Assembly: GCF_000764305.2 (NCBI RefSeq)
Contig: NW_025932021.1
Location: forward strand, 124,001-188,000
Direction: 5' to 3'
Source: Hyalella azteca
Taxonomy: Eukaryota > Arthropoda > Malacostraca > Amphipoda > Hyalellidae
DNA length: 64,000 nucleotides
The number at the start of each line of letters is the position of its first letter. The stretch's first letter is position 1. The notes below the pieces were generated by a model. That model saw only the letters and a list, made by a program, of their open reading frames with translations. It did not search any database and had not been told where the DNA came from. The position numbers and the translations under genes were made by a program. Positions 53,011-64,000 of the stretch are shown here, piece by piece.

Positions 53011-54149
53011 GCTTTGGATGAACAGGACAGCGGACGCATAGTTACGACGTAGTTCGAACTCGAGCGAACGATGTTCAGCTGTTACCTAACTAACCACTGT
53101 GCTTTATTTTTGAATAATTATTTTTTGTCTTACAGTTAAAAATTTGTTCAGCGTTGTCCGAAAATTCTAGGATCCTGTATGATGCTAACCTTTGATGCCA
53201 ATCAATTCGGCAACAACAGCTAACTCTTGAACAAATTGGTGCGCAGTCCGACTCGTTTAATCGGAAGGACTTGTGGAGCACATCATGTCAGCGATATTAA
53301 AGGGTTCATTGTGACGTCACTGAAGTATTATACGCATACCTTGTGCTTAAAAACACGAGACAACTATTTGAGGATTATTTGCTTTACGTTTGAGGAGCCT
53401 AGGATGGAAGTATCCTGTAACACGTATACAGAATGTAGTGAAGCATTCAGCCATTTAAATCAACAAAAACTGCAATCACGGTGAAACCGTTATAGACGTG
53501 AACATTTTAAGTATAACAGTTATGTTACTCATAATTCAATTAAACATTTTAAAACTGACACATCGTTGTATTATTAAATATATTCAGTGACCAAACGTGC
53601 TGCGTGAAAGATGACGCAATATTCAACGCTTCAAGATGGCGGGACTGAAGTTCATGCTCAGCACAACTTTGATTAAAATATCAAGAGTTACTCACATGTC
53701 ATATATGACCTGACGATTACCTGCGTGTTTCGGGGCTGACGTTGTTATGTCATGGAATTGAATATGGAGAATTGAACCTCATCTGAATGGTTGGTACAAG
53801 TTCAATTACTCCATGATTAACGCATCAACCATCAATTAAGTTGAAATAGCTCACTAAAATATTACAAAACACTGTGGTAACCACAATTTATTGATTTATC
53901 TTAATCCTAAGAATATTTATCTGGAATTAATAAAGAACCGCTAAGTTAACGAGCTTAGCTCTCTCGTACCTTAATCACAAAAATACGTTAATATATGACA
54001 GAACGCCATAACAGAGTGCGCTAACATTTTTTGCCCTGAAAAACACGAATTATTTCAGAAGTAAAATTCAGTTCATTGGGCAATAATTTAGTATGCCTTA
54101 TCTCATCAAAAGTTTTTTTCTCATTCAAATAAAACAATACAGATATTGG
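53011..54149. other. Upstream flank of cathepsin L; no gene seen
   Basis: AT-rich with several short frames, none with recognisable domains or flanking splice signals. Confidence 0.45.
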
Positions 54150-54375
54150 GTAGAGTGACCTAGTGGCTTCAGTTCAAAACATCACAGGATTGGTGAGGAG
54201 AGCTGCGGTTCGATCCCAGCTCCGTTCACCAGTTCATGGTTGGAATCAGCGAGGAGGCCGGGCGGTTAAAAGCACAGTTAAATTGGAGCAGTGAGATGTT
54301 AAGAATCGGCGACAGGTCGAACGGCCGCTGAAATGAGTTATTAATAATTCATTCATTTTTATTTATTAATGAGCG
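54150..54375 (+). repeat. tRNA-headed SINE, second copy
   Basis: Shares with 17598-17877 the head (GTGACCTAGTGGCTTCAGTT for the A-box part), CGGTTCGATCCCAGCTC, GGCGAGGAGGCCGGGCGGTT-like middle and TTAAGAATCGGCGACAGG. It has diverged and the tail is partly lost. Confidence 0.75.
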
Positions 54376-56775
54376 CTGAAGCCACTATTAACTTGCCATT
54401 ACTACTAGTTTTGCTTTCTTCAAACGCAGGACTTTAATCCAACTTCAAGCCTCTTCGCAATCCTGTTTCTGCCGAGAAAAGATGCAACAAATTCACTGCC
54501 TTAGCTTCGATTATTACTTAACGTAATAATCGAATCGGCAACTGAACTAAACTAAACGTTTATATGTTATTAACATCTATAATTTGATAAAAATATTTAA
54601 ACTATGCAGCTTTTTATGGAGTGGTCTAATTTACTTCAAATTAATTCATCATATTTCAAGTTGTTCTCTACACATCGAGTAACACTTCAGTCATCGTTGT
54701 TATTTTTCGCTTCCTCTAGCGTATATTATTGGCTTTATTGCTCATGTCATACAGTCAGTTTCAGCTTTGCTTGTGATTCTACGTACGTGATTCATTTCCG
54801 TAGTGAAAACAAATGCTCTTTTCTACCACTAACTACTGTTGACAAAATGTCAACAAAAAATACAAAATTAATGATTTATTCGCTTACGGTTAATTTACAA
54901 AAAAAAAGCAATTTCACTTGTTTTGCTCCTAAAATTCATGATTGATACTACCCCATTCACTTGATAAAGATTAAACTGAGCCTTGATCATCTCTGCATGT
55001 GAACTTGAGCGCCGCGTTGACGTGTACGGACGTGCGCTGATGGCGTAGTCTTCGTTTCCGATGTGCGTCATGGCGGGCGAGGATTGCACTGTCAGGAATT
55101 CTACAGATTGTTGGAACGCTATAGCATAATTCGATTGAAGAAACTATGTTATATAACAAAGAAAGCAAGAGCATAATTTAAATTGTGGAGTTTCGATGCT
55201 GAAATAAATATCTTGATTTATTAAATGTTGCTTCACCCGTGGGAGTACAAGAACTCGATGTACATCATGTTATAGTTACTCTGTTCATTTGTATTTTAAC
55301 TAATATTTCAGACATTTCTTACGTATGAGGTCGGGATATCCGACCAAAAGCACGTTGCATGTTCTTAATTTAACTCATAATCTAATTCCAATGCAACCCA
55401 CTTGTTCAGTGTTCATGCTACCGATTAATTTTCCAGAATATTTATTTTTCCAATATCATCGACGGTACGATGACGTGCACGCCAACTTCGATCTCGCCAT
55501 GAAAATTTCCCATGCAAACGCTTGGAAAAACCAACGCTTTACCTCTATTCGCAGAGCACGTTAATCCACAGAAATGCATGGTTTTGATGGCTCAATATCG
55601 ACTGAGGCGGGGTTATCTCCAAGCTCACGCTATACCGCATTGTTGTTCGCATATTTTCCTCGCTCGAAAGACAAGCGAGATAACATAGGACATGGAAGTA
55701 CGGAAGTACTGAAAAAGATTATGTGAAAACCCGAACATCAATGGCATATACGTCGCATGCACGACACGTACGTCACCAATTTCCAATAGGACAATCTATT
55801 TTGTAAACCAAATTGAACCTATTATAAGATCTAAAGAGTCAAGCGCAGTACATGCTGATTGGCGATGTTACGTGTTTACGTATTGAACAAATTAGAGTAG
55901 AACTACTATGCTGTCAATAGTAGGTCATGTAAGGCCAGCAAGCCTTTTATAATTCAGTTGTATACCAGATTCCACCAAATACAGTTCCCCAAACTTATAG
56001 TCTCGTCTCCTCCCATCTTCATCCTTATAGCTAGCCTGGACTTAGTCATACGACTAGCAAACGTAACAGGCGACACATGTGTCATTAATTGACGTTAGTC
56101 GATTGGGGTAATCATTGACTCATGTCATTAAAGAAATTATTGAGACTCAAGTCATGGGAGAAATCATTGGGTATTATTAACAATTATGATAAAATGCGTA
56201 ATTAAAAGTAAATAAATTTATATTAAGCAAAACTTTATAGATTTTGGGTAGCAAATGTGACCACAGCTTCATGCATTGAGAAGCTGACGACTGCTGGAGC
56301 CTCGATGTCGATCTGTGTCATGGTCGTTGTTTAGTTAACGGGATTGAGCTCACGAGATGAAGTTACCGAATAATATATTTAATAGTAATAATACGCCACA
56401 ATAAATTTATGTTACTGAATAAAATATAGAGCTTGATTTAAGTTAATGCTGCTTGGGTTGGATTTAACTGTCTGGTTTATAAATGTAATATTTATCGTAA
56501 ATTAAATCTATGTTGTAATTTGATGTTGTGAAATAAATATCAGTGTAAATTCAGTATGATAATTTACCCGAAATATTTAATTGACAAGACATGTCGAAAA
56601 TTAACTCCGTTATTGATGCTCCACCTATCGGTACACTGCATGACCACGCAAGCTGGTGCTGGTGCTGGCTCACAGTACTGGACGTGTGATGGTCTCGTTG
56701 TGGGCCTCCTTCGTGTACGTGGTTCCTCGTTTGTTCGGACCGGAGGTAGCAGGTGAGACGGCGGCTAAATTGGTA
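54376..56775. other. Unassigned DNA
   Basis: No supported gene. The 113-codon frame at 54604-54945 is low-complexity, AT-rich and without family features. Near 56580-56775 the sequence weakly resembles the cassette spacer segment around 5900-6080. Confidence 0.45.
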
Positions 56776-57033
56776 CATGGTTGAACTATATAAGGTTGAC
56801 CCACGAGAAGTTCCGTCTTTCAGTTCAGCTTTCTTGTTACGTCACGTAGATCGAGAAATGTAAACAAACCCGTCATTCCCATGCATGACGGATTGGTTGA
56901 CTGGTTTGATCGCATTTCGGTGATTGGTTAATGCCCGTGACGTCATTGAGATCAGTGACGTCACATGCGAAGAACGAACTACATCCGCAAAATTGGGCTT
57001 CTGATTGGTCAACCTTATACTAGTTCAACCATG
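56776..57033. mobile_element. MITE, 258 bp, ~26-bp terminal inverted repeats, 9-bp target duplication
   Basis: The ends are CATGGTTGAACTA... and ...TAGTTCAACCATG, with pairing continuing through TATAAGGTTGACC. The direct repeat AAATTGGTA flanks both sides (56767-56775 and 57034-57042). A 9-bp duplication would fit Mutator- or Merlin-like elements; no coding sequence is present. Confidence 0.85.
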
Positions 57034-57042
57034 AAATTGGTA

Positions 57043-58430
57043 CGCATATAAAAATCAGTGGGTCACTATCTTATCGCAGCCCGAAAAGCTACCTGACGTA
57101 GCAATTTTAGACCTATTTTATGGAGATAAACTGGGTCGGGTTGACCCACGCAAGGGTAAAAAAGGTATCGCTGTCCAGACGAAGTCACGCTGATATATCT
57201 GAGTGTACTTATGATCAAGCCGATGTAATTAAACGTGTTGAGAAGTTGACAACATTTTTTATTCTAGAAATATTGATTAACAACATTGATTTCCTGTAGT
57301 AGTCCCGATTTTTACAATCATTATATTTCATGATTAGATTCCTGATTTTATGGATTTCGTAGTATATCATAAGTTTGATTCTAGTTTCATAAAATTTGAT
57401 CAAAAACGGCTTACCGCAATAAAATTCACTCATTTCTTCCACCTCAAAATTTTGAACAACTATTTATTGTAAATTGATTCTCTTGCCGGCGCACATAATT
57501 ACGGATGAGGTCTACCCGGACCTACTTAATTGTGTTTCATTCTCACAATGAACGAACAGTGATATTATAACAAATTAAAAACACTCAGATAAGTGAGAAA
57601 TGTGAGAATGGTGTAACTATATAGGAGCAAAATAATTCCAGGGAACATAGAGAGCACGGGCGGACAACAACTGTAGCTAAGAGAAAAATGGCATGAATAA
57701 TAATGAAGTAAAATAACTGTTCAGCATCTGAACATTAACACATCATGAACGAAACTTGAATTGAGCAAGGCAATGAATTTAGTGTGGAAAATTTATATAT
57801 AATCATTAATAATTAAAGAAATCCGACTAACTAATCCTATTCAGTACAATTGGTCTAACGATAATAAATCCGTATTTCAGTCCCAAGGCACTAACATCAA
57901 TTACTCTCAAATAAACTATTACTAATCATTACATGATAAAAATATTCAAGTATCAATAGACAGCAAAAATATCATTCACGTTTCCATCCGCTATTGATTA
58001 TTTCTAGTCTAATCAATCACCCACCCCATGCAGATTATACACAACTGATAGTGAATAAACGTAACAGAGTATATATATGCTTATTACCAATCCATTATAG
58101 CAGTCAATTTAGTAGATCGCACTTTGCCGATCAGAATGATTTGATGAAAATCTGAGATCAAAATAGAAATATACGATAAATTGACTACTCTTATGTTACA
58201 TCACCGGTCTTCATGTGCTTGTATTTTTAGGAAATTTGAATTAATTGTTAAATTACTCTATAAACCAACATATCATTACTCTCCATCAACATATTATATT
58301 TATTAGGTGTTAACAGTTAGGTTTGTTGCTGAACGTTCGTTGCCCATTTAAGATATATTTTACAGAAAAAAGCAAGCATTTCAAGCTCATCTATATTCGA
58401 CATAGAAATATGTTCCCTAAAAAGCGGCAA
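57043..58430. other. Unassigned AT-rich DNA
   Basis: No gene, repeat or structured element was recognised here. Confidence 0.4.
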
Positions 58431-59260
58431 AAAAGCTAATATAATTTCACGAGTGTCAGTTCAGCCATATTTGAAATAGGATTAGCATTATAGTTTTAGG
58501 AGAGTCAGTTCAGCCGTTTCTAAAACAGAATTAATGTTGATAATTTTTCAAATACAAATCCCAACATTTTCTGAAGACTAGGAATTTATTCACTTCAAAA
58601 CTGCAAAAATTCTGCTATTATTTCACAGGTGTCATCTCAGGCGTTTCTTAAATAGAATTGGTTAATTATGATAACTTTCTGCGTGCAATTTCGAAAATTC
58701 CCCCAAAACCTTGAAATTTATTCAATTTAAAGAGGCAAAAACTATATTTTTGCTTCTATTCAGCCGTTTTTAATAAATAAATTAAAGTTGAAGTTATATC
58801 AAACCTGAAAATTTATTTATTATTCTTGAATTTAATATTATTATTATTCTTTAAAAACGTAAAAACGCTGTTAAAATTCCGGCAAAAGTGTCCGGTAGCC
58901 GTTATTGCAATAAATTTTAGATTCAAGTTGAAATTTCTCCCAATCCTAGAAATTTATTCGTTTCGGAGTCAAAATGTTTGTTACATAACTCCAAGAGTTT
59001 TTGTTCAGCCGTTTCAGAAATGGAATTAGTATTGATAACATTCTAAGCTCAACATTACAATTCTTCCAAACCTATAAATATATTCATTTTATACCGGCAA
59101 AAAATCTTTTATATTTTCAAGAGCGTCAGTTCAGCCGTTTTTTAAATAGAATTAATATTGATAACTTTATAAGTTTAACTCAAAATTCTCTGAAGCCAAG
59201 AAATTTATCTACTTTAAAGCGGCAAAAAGACTTCCAGGAGTTTTTTTACATTTCTCCCCA
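58430..59260. repeat. Degenerate tandem repeat, ~125 bp period
   Basis: The core TCAGCCGTTT followed by AATAGAATTAATATTGATAA occurs near 58508, 58638 (TCAGGCGTTT), 58762, 59004 and 59133, with a partial unit near 58461. Each is followed by a GAAATTTATTCA-type stretch and GGCAAAAA. The open frame across part of it is a by-product of the repeat. Confidence 0.7.
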
Positions 59261-61465
59261 TTTTATAATATGTGACTTTCCTCCTACGATCTCGTGACAT
59301 TTATTATGATATTAATTTTAGTTAAAATTATGGCTCTGTTTTTATTTTTCGTCAACAACGAAATTAGCAGAGACAGCTGTGGAATAATGAATTATGAATG
59401 AAGGAAATTCGTGGTCAAGCTGTGTATACACGCCAATTTTCATAGGGTCTTGAAATGTTTGACTTTCTGGCTCATAGATGTTGGCGTTATGTTCTCTTCT
59501 TTCTGTATTAAACTATCTCTTTATCCACGCACATTTTATTCATTCATATTTTTTATTTTTATTCATTCATATTTTTAGGACGATAGCAACACAAACCTTT
59601 GCATTAAAGATAGTGGCAAGTATAGGGGTGCCAGATTATAGTATTGATAGATCCGACACTAGCGCATGTAAGTCCGCTTGCGATGGTTGTCAAGCCCAAA
59701 ATGAGCACATCTCAGAACACTTCACTGCGCTGGATTTGTGTGGACTCTCTTAATTGTGTCGCTGAAACCCGGATCCGACCCCATCACCCTTTCCAGCCCT
59801 TATCATTTATTATCATCACCCTTACATCATTCATTAAACTTCTCCATAGAAGGAAGTTAACCTGATAAACTTATTCTAGTTGACAAGGTTATAAAAGTTG
59901 AGAAATTGTCATCTTTACTGTTAAATCAAATGCATTTAATCCGATGCTGATATTTTTAAATTTTTTTTCTGTTCCCGCAAATTCGAGGCTTTCACGATTT
60001 GATTGATAGGCTGCTCGTCCAAAGTTAAATTATCGTCTAATTACGTTTAAACTGTTGGGGATTTATGCGCCTCTTAACTCTCTACCGCCTGACATGAGTA
60101 ATCGGAACAATATTGTCACAAGCCTACTGCTCAAAAAGGATACGTTCTAGTGAGCGCAAAATGACTTGCACTGATGGTTGCCGCCACGTACGACAACTTT
60201 ACAAAGTCCTCAGGCTGCTACACGCGATAGTTTACGTATAATTTAAGTTGAAAGTTATGTTCCGCTGGAGAGTGACATACGGCGGTAGAGGGTTGAAGAT
60301 AAGCTTAAGTAAATCTGATTTTGACTCTATGATCTGCGGAAAGCGTCTCTTCTCTCCAGTACTTTTTTATGTTGCAATCTATGCTTAGTCTGTTCCTGTA
60401 GGCCTCAGTAGGAAGAATTTTGGTATTTGTTAATATAGCTATTACATTATTGACAGTATTTTGCCGAGCTCTCATTTTGGTCTGGAAGAATTTATACAGG
60501 TTTAGGTTGCATCTAAATCTGTAGCACCACCAGCTGTGACGATTCCTCGGTCGGTGCCTGATCAACACGTAGAGAGAATAACACTATTTACAATTGTATA
60601 TGAAGAAAGAGAATTCAGTCACATCTTCAGGTATAGAATTTATATAATTCAAGTCTACAAATGATCAGACCGGAGGCATAGTGAATGTATCATATATAAT
60701 TGCGTGCCTCTAAAACGATTTTATCCCGTTTATCATAAAATGATGACTTCATTTAGCCAAATCAGATACCTTATCGACGGAAAGTCAGATCTTAGCTCAA
60801 ACTTTTTGTGTCGTCACTGTTAAGGATACGAGAACTTAAATTGAGTTGAAGTTATGGCAGTCCTTGAGGGCCATGGGGACGCCTGTCGAAGACCACCACT
60901 GCCGTGTTTCGAATGGACTATCATGACCCCTTCCCTCGAGAACGCAGCCTATAACACTTCTTGACTGTAACATTATCCGCCGCAAGCCATCAGACAGATC
61001 ACATCCATTGAATTATGTAATGACGTCAACGGGTTCCTTTCATTATAGGTTCCACAAATAACCAAGTGCCAACCAACATTTCTTGTGCTTGTAGGTTAAC
61101 AGAATCCGGTTCAGACGTAGTTTTATTGAAGGAGTCGAGAAGCAGGAACAAAGCGACAGAGGAGGGAAGTACTCCAGACTTCTTATACCTGCAATTAAAT
61201 AATCACATGCTTAAATACACAGTACTAGTAACAAGATATCAAACAATTATAACGCAACTCTTACAACAATTAATATCAAGTACACATTCTATTATTCAAT
61301 AGAAAATCTAAGCGCTTACCATAGGTACAAGCGGCCGACTGCCCAAGTTACAACGAATAAAGAAAATCTGGAAGCAAGCCTTTTCTGTGGTTCGGGAGAT
61401 GTTGCCAAAACATCATCTTCAAATCATCCAAGTTAATAAGTTAAATCATTACAAATTAGATCAAT
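59261..61465. other. Unassigned DNA
   Basis: No supported gene. A segment near 60880-60910 resembles, inverted, a segment near 63070-63100 (GGCAGTGGTGG followed by CAGGCGTCC), but it is too short to name. Confidence 0.4.
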
Positions 61466-62989
61466 CAGCCCACAGGAGAATAGCCTGACGTAGTATGGCC
61501 CAGCATCGTCTGCCAATAAGCGAAAAAAATTTACACAACCCAGGACGGAGCGCGCCGGAGCCTTGCAGTGAATATGATGCCCGCCGGCCGCCACAGACCC
61601 GTCTGTAGTATGTCCCTTGTGTCGAATCCGCCTACGGTCGAACGGCCACTCGTTGTACGGCGATAAATATTGGAACAAAACTATGCTATCTGTAACCTAA
61701 CCACAGATGCTGTGAGCTAGAAGTGACCGTCTGGTGATGCAAGGCAGGATTCATGCAGTTACACTGGCGAGCTAGGCTGATTGATTGATCGCAGTCCGCT
61801 GTCCAAAAGTTACAGTTCGACAAAGTCAGGGTATGGAGTGATGATTCGATGCAACGTTCCGTGGTGGACGATCATTACACTTTGGGCTGTTCGCTTCAGA
61901 ATATGGTGGCGTAAAGCTCCTAATATTCAAAGCAAGATAATGTCATGGGCTGGTTACTGGCAGACAGCTCAATTCGCGGCTGGTTATTGGTGGTCATCTG
62001 GAAATATGCTAGGCGTTCCTTTCAGTGCTGATTTGTGCACAAATTTGGTGGTGCACGGCTGCGTTTTCGGATCACGCAGGTAAATGCCGTTGCCCTGAGA
62101 TAAAGCCACGAGTTCGCGAGTTCGATAATGGGGAAAGCAGCCGTCCTCCACCAAATTTGTGCAATATTCGGCTCTGAAAGGAACGCCTATCATATTTACA
62201 GATGACCACCAATCAGCCGCGGATTAAGCCATCCGTCAGTAACCAGAATATCCTAATGCCCCCTACATTTTAATATCAATACCAATAAACTAAAGCATCC
62301 TACATCTCACGATGTCTACCCTTAAAAACATGCGCTTCCCTTAAGCAACGTCAACATTGACAGCGTCAAACTGCGTGTGACAGGGACATAATCTCATTTT
62401 AAATAACACCCGGGAGCCCCTAATCTAACCTTAGTTTCCCCCAGATAGTTTATCGAGGTTGACACAACCATGCCCAAGAGCATGGTCATCCTTACCACGA
62501 AAAGGCCTTGCAGTCCTTAACCCGATCTAAGGTTCTATTACCATATCAGCTCTGCTTAAAAAAATAACTTGGCACTCCTTCCCTAACCCCAGATTCCATC
62601 AGCTATTTCTGGGCTGCAGCAGGAGTACACAGTTTAAGGTTAGGTTACGTTAGGAGTAGCCTGTTGCGGTAGGGCCTGTTGCGCTCCGGCCAGTTGTGCT
62701 CCGGCCTGTATGCGCTCCGGCCTGTGACTGAACGGCGCTGTTGTGGTGGGCACTTTGTGTCGAAAGCCGAGAAGATTCCCGGCTGCGTTAGGCTCGGGAG
62801 GTATATGAATCGCGCTGTGGACTTGGGCTATGCTGACCTCTAGCTATCCACCCGATACGGACGGGTCGGTGGCGGACAGCATATTCACTGCAAGGCTCCG
62901 GCGCGCTATGTCCGGGTGGTGTAGAATTTTTTCGCGTCTTGGCAGACGATGCTGGGCCATTCTACGCCAGGCTACTTTCCTGTAAGCTG
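61466..62989. mobile_element. Inverted-repeat element, 1.5 kb, ~135-bp terminal arms
   Basis: The left arm (about 61466-61605) and the right arm inverted (about 62855-62989) match closely, starting CAGC(CC/TT)ACAGG and sharing GGCCCAGCATCGTCTGCCAA and GCGCGCCGGAGCCTTGCAGT. No transposase frame was seen, so it is probably non-autonomous. Target duplications are not obvious. Confidence 0.75.
61945..62255. repeat. Internal foldback palindrome, ~120-bp arms
   Basis: Left arm (about 61945-62065) and right arm (about 62130-62255) are inverted copies; GGTGGTCATCTG, TAGGCGTTCCTTTCAG and CACAAATTTGGTGG occur in both. The spacer is about 60 bp. The open frames on both strands here mirror each other because of the palindrome. 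Confidence 0.8.
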
Positions 62990-63835
62990 ACTGTGTGTTA
63001 TTGGTAGTGTTGCAGTCAAGAAGTGTTATTGCTTACGTTATTGAGGGAAGAGATTATGATTCGATGCATGGCAGTGGTGGCCTCCGGCAGGCGTCCTTGA
63101 TAATGCACGTCAAAAGCCAATACGCTTTCCGCCCCATTTCAATTAGTTTTCCTTCGCTACGTGAAAGCAGGTTTCTAGGACGAACTTCAATGTACACTGA
63201 ATGTCTCCATGCGGCGAGGGAGGCAAATGTGGACATCTCTTACCAGTCCAAGGAGCACAACATACTCAGTGCTACCAGAATCAATTATACTCAACCTTGC
63301 CTCTATCGTGTCAGCAGCTGCAGTGGCTACACTGGCCCTTACTAACGTTAGACTAAATTATTGAGGCGAATTAATGGAATTTGGCGGTTTTAATTAAACG
63401 AATTTTCTTAACTTGACTTTGGGTGCAACTGATTAAGGTATTATTGATCATTATACTCTCAGTCTAATTAATTACGACTTCTGTTCCATCCACTAAACTC
63501 TGTGGTAAATGTCAACAATGTGACCCACTATAATGACCCATATAATTTTAAGAGTTAGGTCACTTTTGATACGTTACATTTAAAATTACATAGAATAAAA
63601 ATTGGCTGTATGATTGACCGCACAATCATTAGAATGGCAAATATATGTAATGATTATGGCGTTGTAGCTGAAATTTCTTGCAATTTTCTCAGAACAGGAA
63701 TAAACTACATCACTATTATGGAGATTCTTGCAATAAATATGCATAGTTACTTGACCAAAGTTTATTTTTATAATTTTTAGCAACAAATTATTTACAAAAG
63801 GAACTTATTTACTTATGAGGTTGTTTTGGATAAAC
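62990..63835. other. Unassigned DNA before the right-edge gene
   Basis: No supported gene. The frame at 62995-63345 lacks a recognisable family. Confidence 0.4.
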
Positions 63836-63841
63836 TTTATT
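63836..63841 (-). terminator. Poly(A) signal AATAAA
   Basis: On the minus strand, 25 bp after the stop codon of the right-edge exon. Confidence 0.6.
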
Positions 63842-63865
63842 CAAGGAAACAACAATTTTTTATCT

Positions 63866-63915
63866 TCAGCTTCGGAGCTCTGCCTGGGAACGAGCAAGCT
63901 TGCTCTCATCGAATC
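63866..63915 (-). CDS. Last coding exon of an unidentified minus-strand gene
   Basis: An acceptor (TTGTTTTAG) is followed by two bases completing a codon and then FDESKLARSQAELRS and a stop. An AATAAA lies 25 bp beyond. The charged, helix-like end looks like a real C-terminus, but I do not recognise the family. The rest of the gene lies right of the window. Confidence 0.5.
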
Positions 63916-64000
63916 CTAAAACAATGGAATTAGGCTTCATCAATAAGACTATGAAACGAAAGTAGAAATAATTAATTTAGCATCAAACCCGACCAATATC

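Noticed and set aside
54604..54945. 113-codon frame as a gene
   Set aside because: AT-rich, no domain, no splice or promoter context.
61781..62083. 100-codon frame considered as a transposase piece
   Set aside because: It lies over a palindrome, with a mirrored frame on the other strand, and has no catalytic motif.
62636..62660. TTAGG-like run (GGTTAGGTTACGTTAGG) as a telomeric insertion
   Set aside because: Only two or three imperfect units, within range of chance and of common insect sequence.
60880..63100. Short inverted similarity flanking the 1.5-kb element (GGCAGTGGTGG ... CAGGCGTCC)
   Set aside because: About 30 bp only, not adjacent to the element ends, and no consistent boundary.

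Overview
The window looks like nuclear DNA from an arthropod, most likely an insect. It is AT-rich, its genes are split by introns with consensus splice sites, it carries tRNA-headed SINEs and small inverted-repeat DNA transposons, and its main gene family ends in the TYhhhhhQF motif of insect gustatory receptors (7tm_7 family). I cannot name the species.

Layout. (1) Positions 23-858, minus strand: first two coding exons of a cathepsin L-like cysteine protease (signal peptide and propeptide), cut by the window edge. (2) About 4.5-44.5 kb: an array of gustatory receptor (GR) genes with a shared four-exon plan (about 300 + 24 + 33 + 37 codons). The array is three copies of one cassette, each built as spacer / minus-strand receptor / plus-strand receptor 'E-type' / plus-strand receptor 'C-type'. 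Cassette 1 = GR-A (-), E-type remnant B, GR-C (+). Cassette 2 = GR-D (-), GR-E (+) fused in frame to a truncated C-type copy F (+). Cassette 3 = minus gene missing, E-type remnant G (exons 3-4 only), C-type GR-H (+) with an internal deletion. GR-A, GR-C and GR-D look intact; E-F looks like one 670-codon fusion; B, G and H are broken. (3) 47.2-53.0 kb, minus strand: a complete six-coding-exon cathepsin L gene (334 residues) with a TATA box and a short leader exon. (4) 53-64 kb: mostly repeats and unassigned DNA, including a 258-bp MITE with a 9-bp target duplication, a degenerate ~125-bp tandem repeat and a 1.5-kb inverted-repeat element with a nested palindrome. The last coding exon of an unidentified minus-strand gene lies at the right edge.

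How it fits together. The receptor array sits between two same-strand cathepsin L genes, so it probably expanded inside, or was inserted into, a cathepsin L neighbourhood. The short 3' exons of the receptors are almost identical in all copies on both strands, while the first exons have diverged. Rearrangement junctions fall at or near these exons. This suggests ongoing gene conversion and unequal exchange. The strongest candidate for something new is the in-frame tandem receptor fusion E-F, followed by the GC-AG introns shared by all plus-strand receptors and a conserved short upstream ORF in the receptor leaders.

All calls come from reading the sequence by eye; no database search or alignment program was run.
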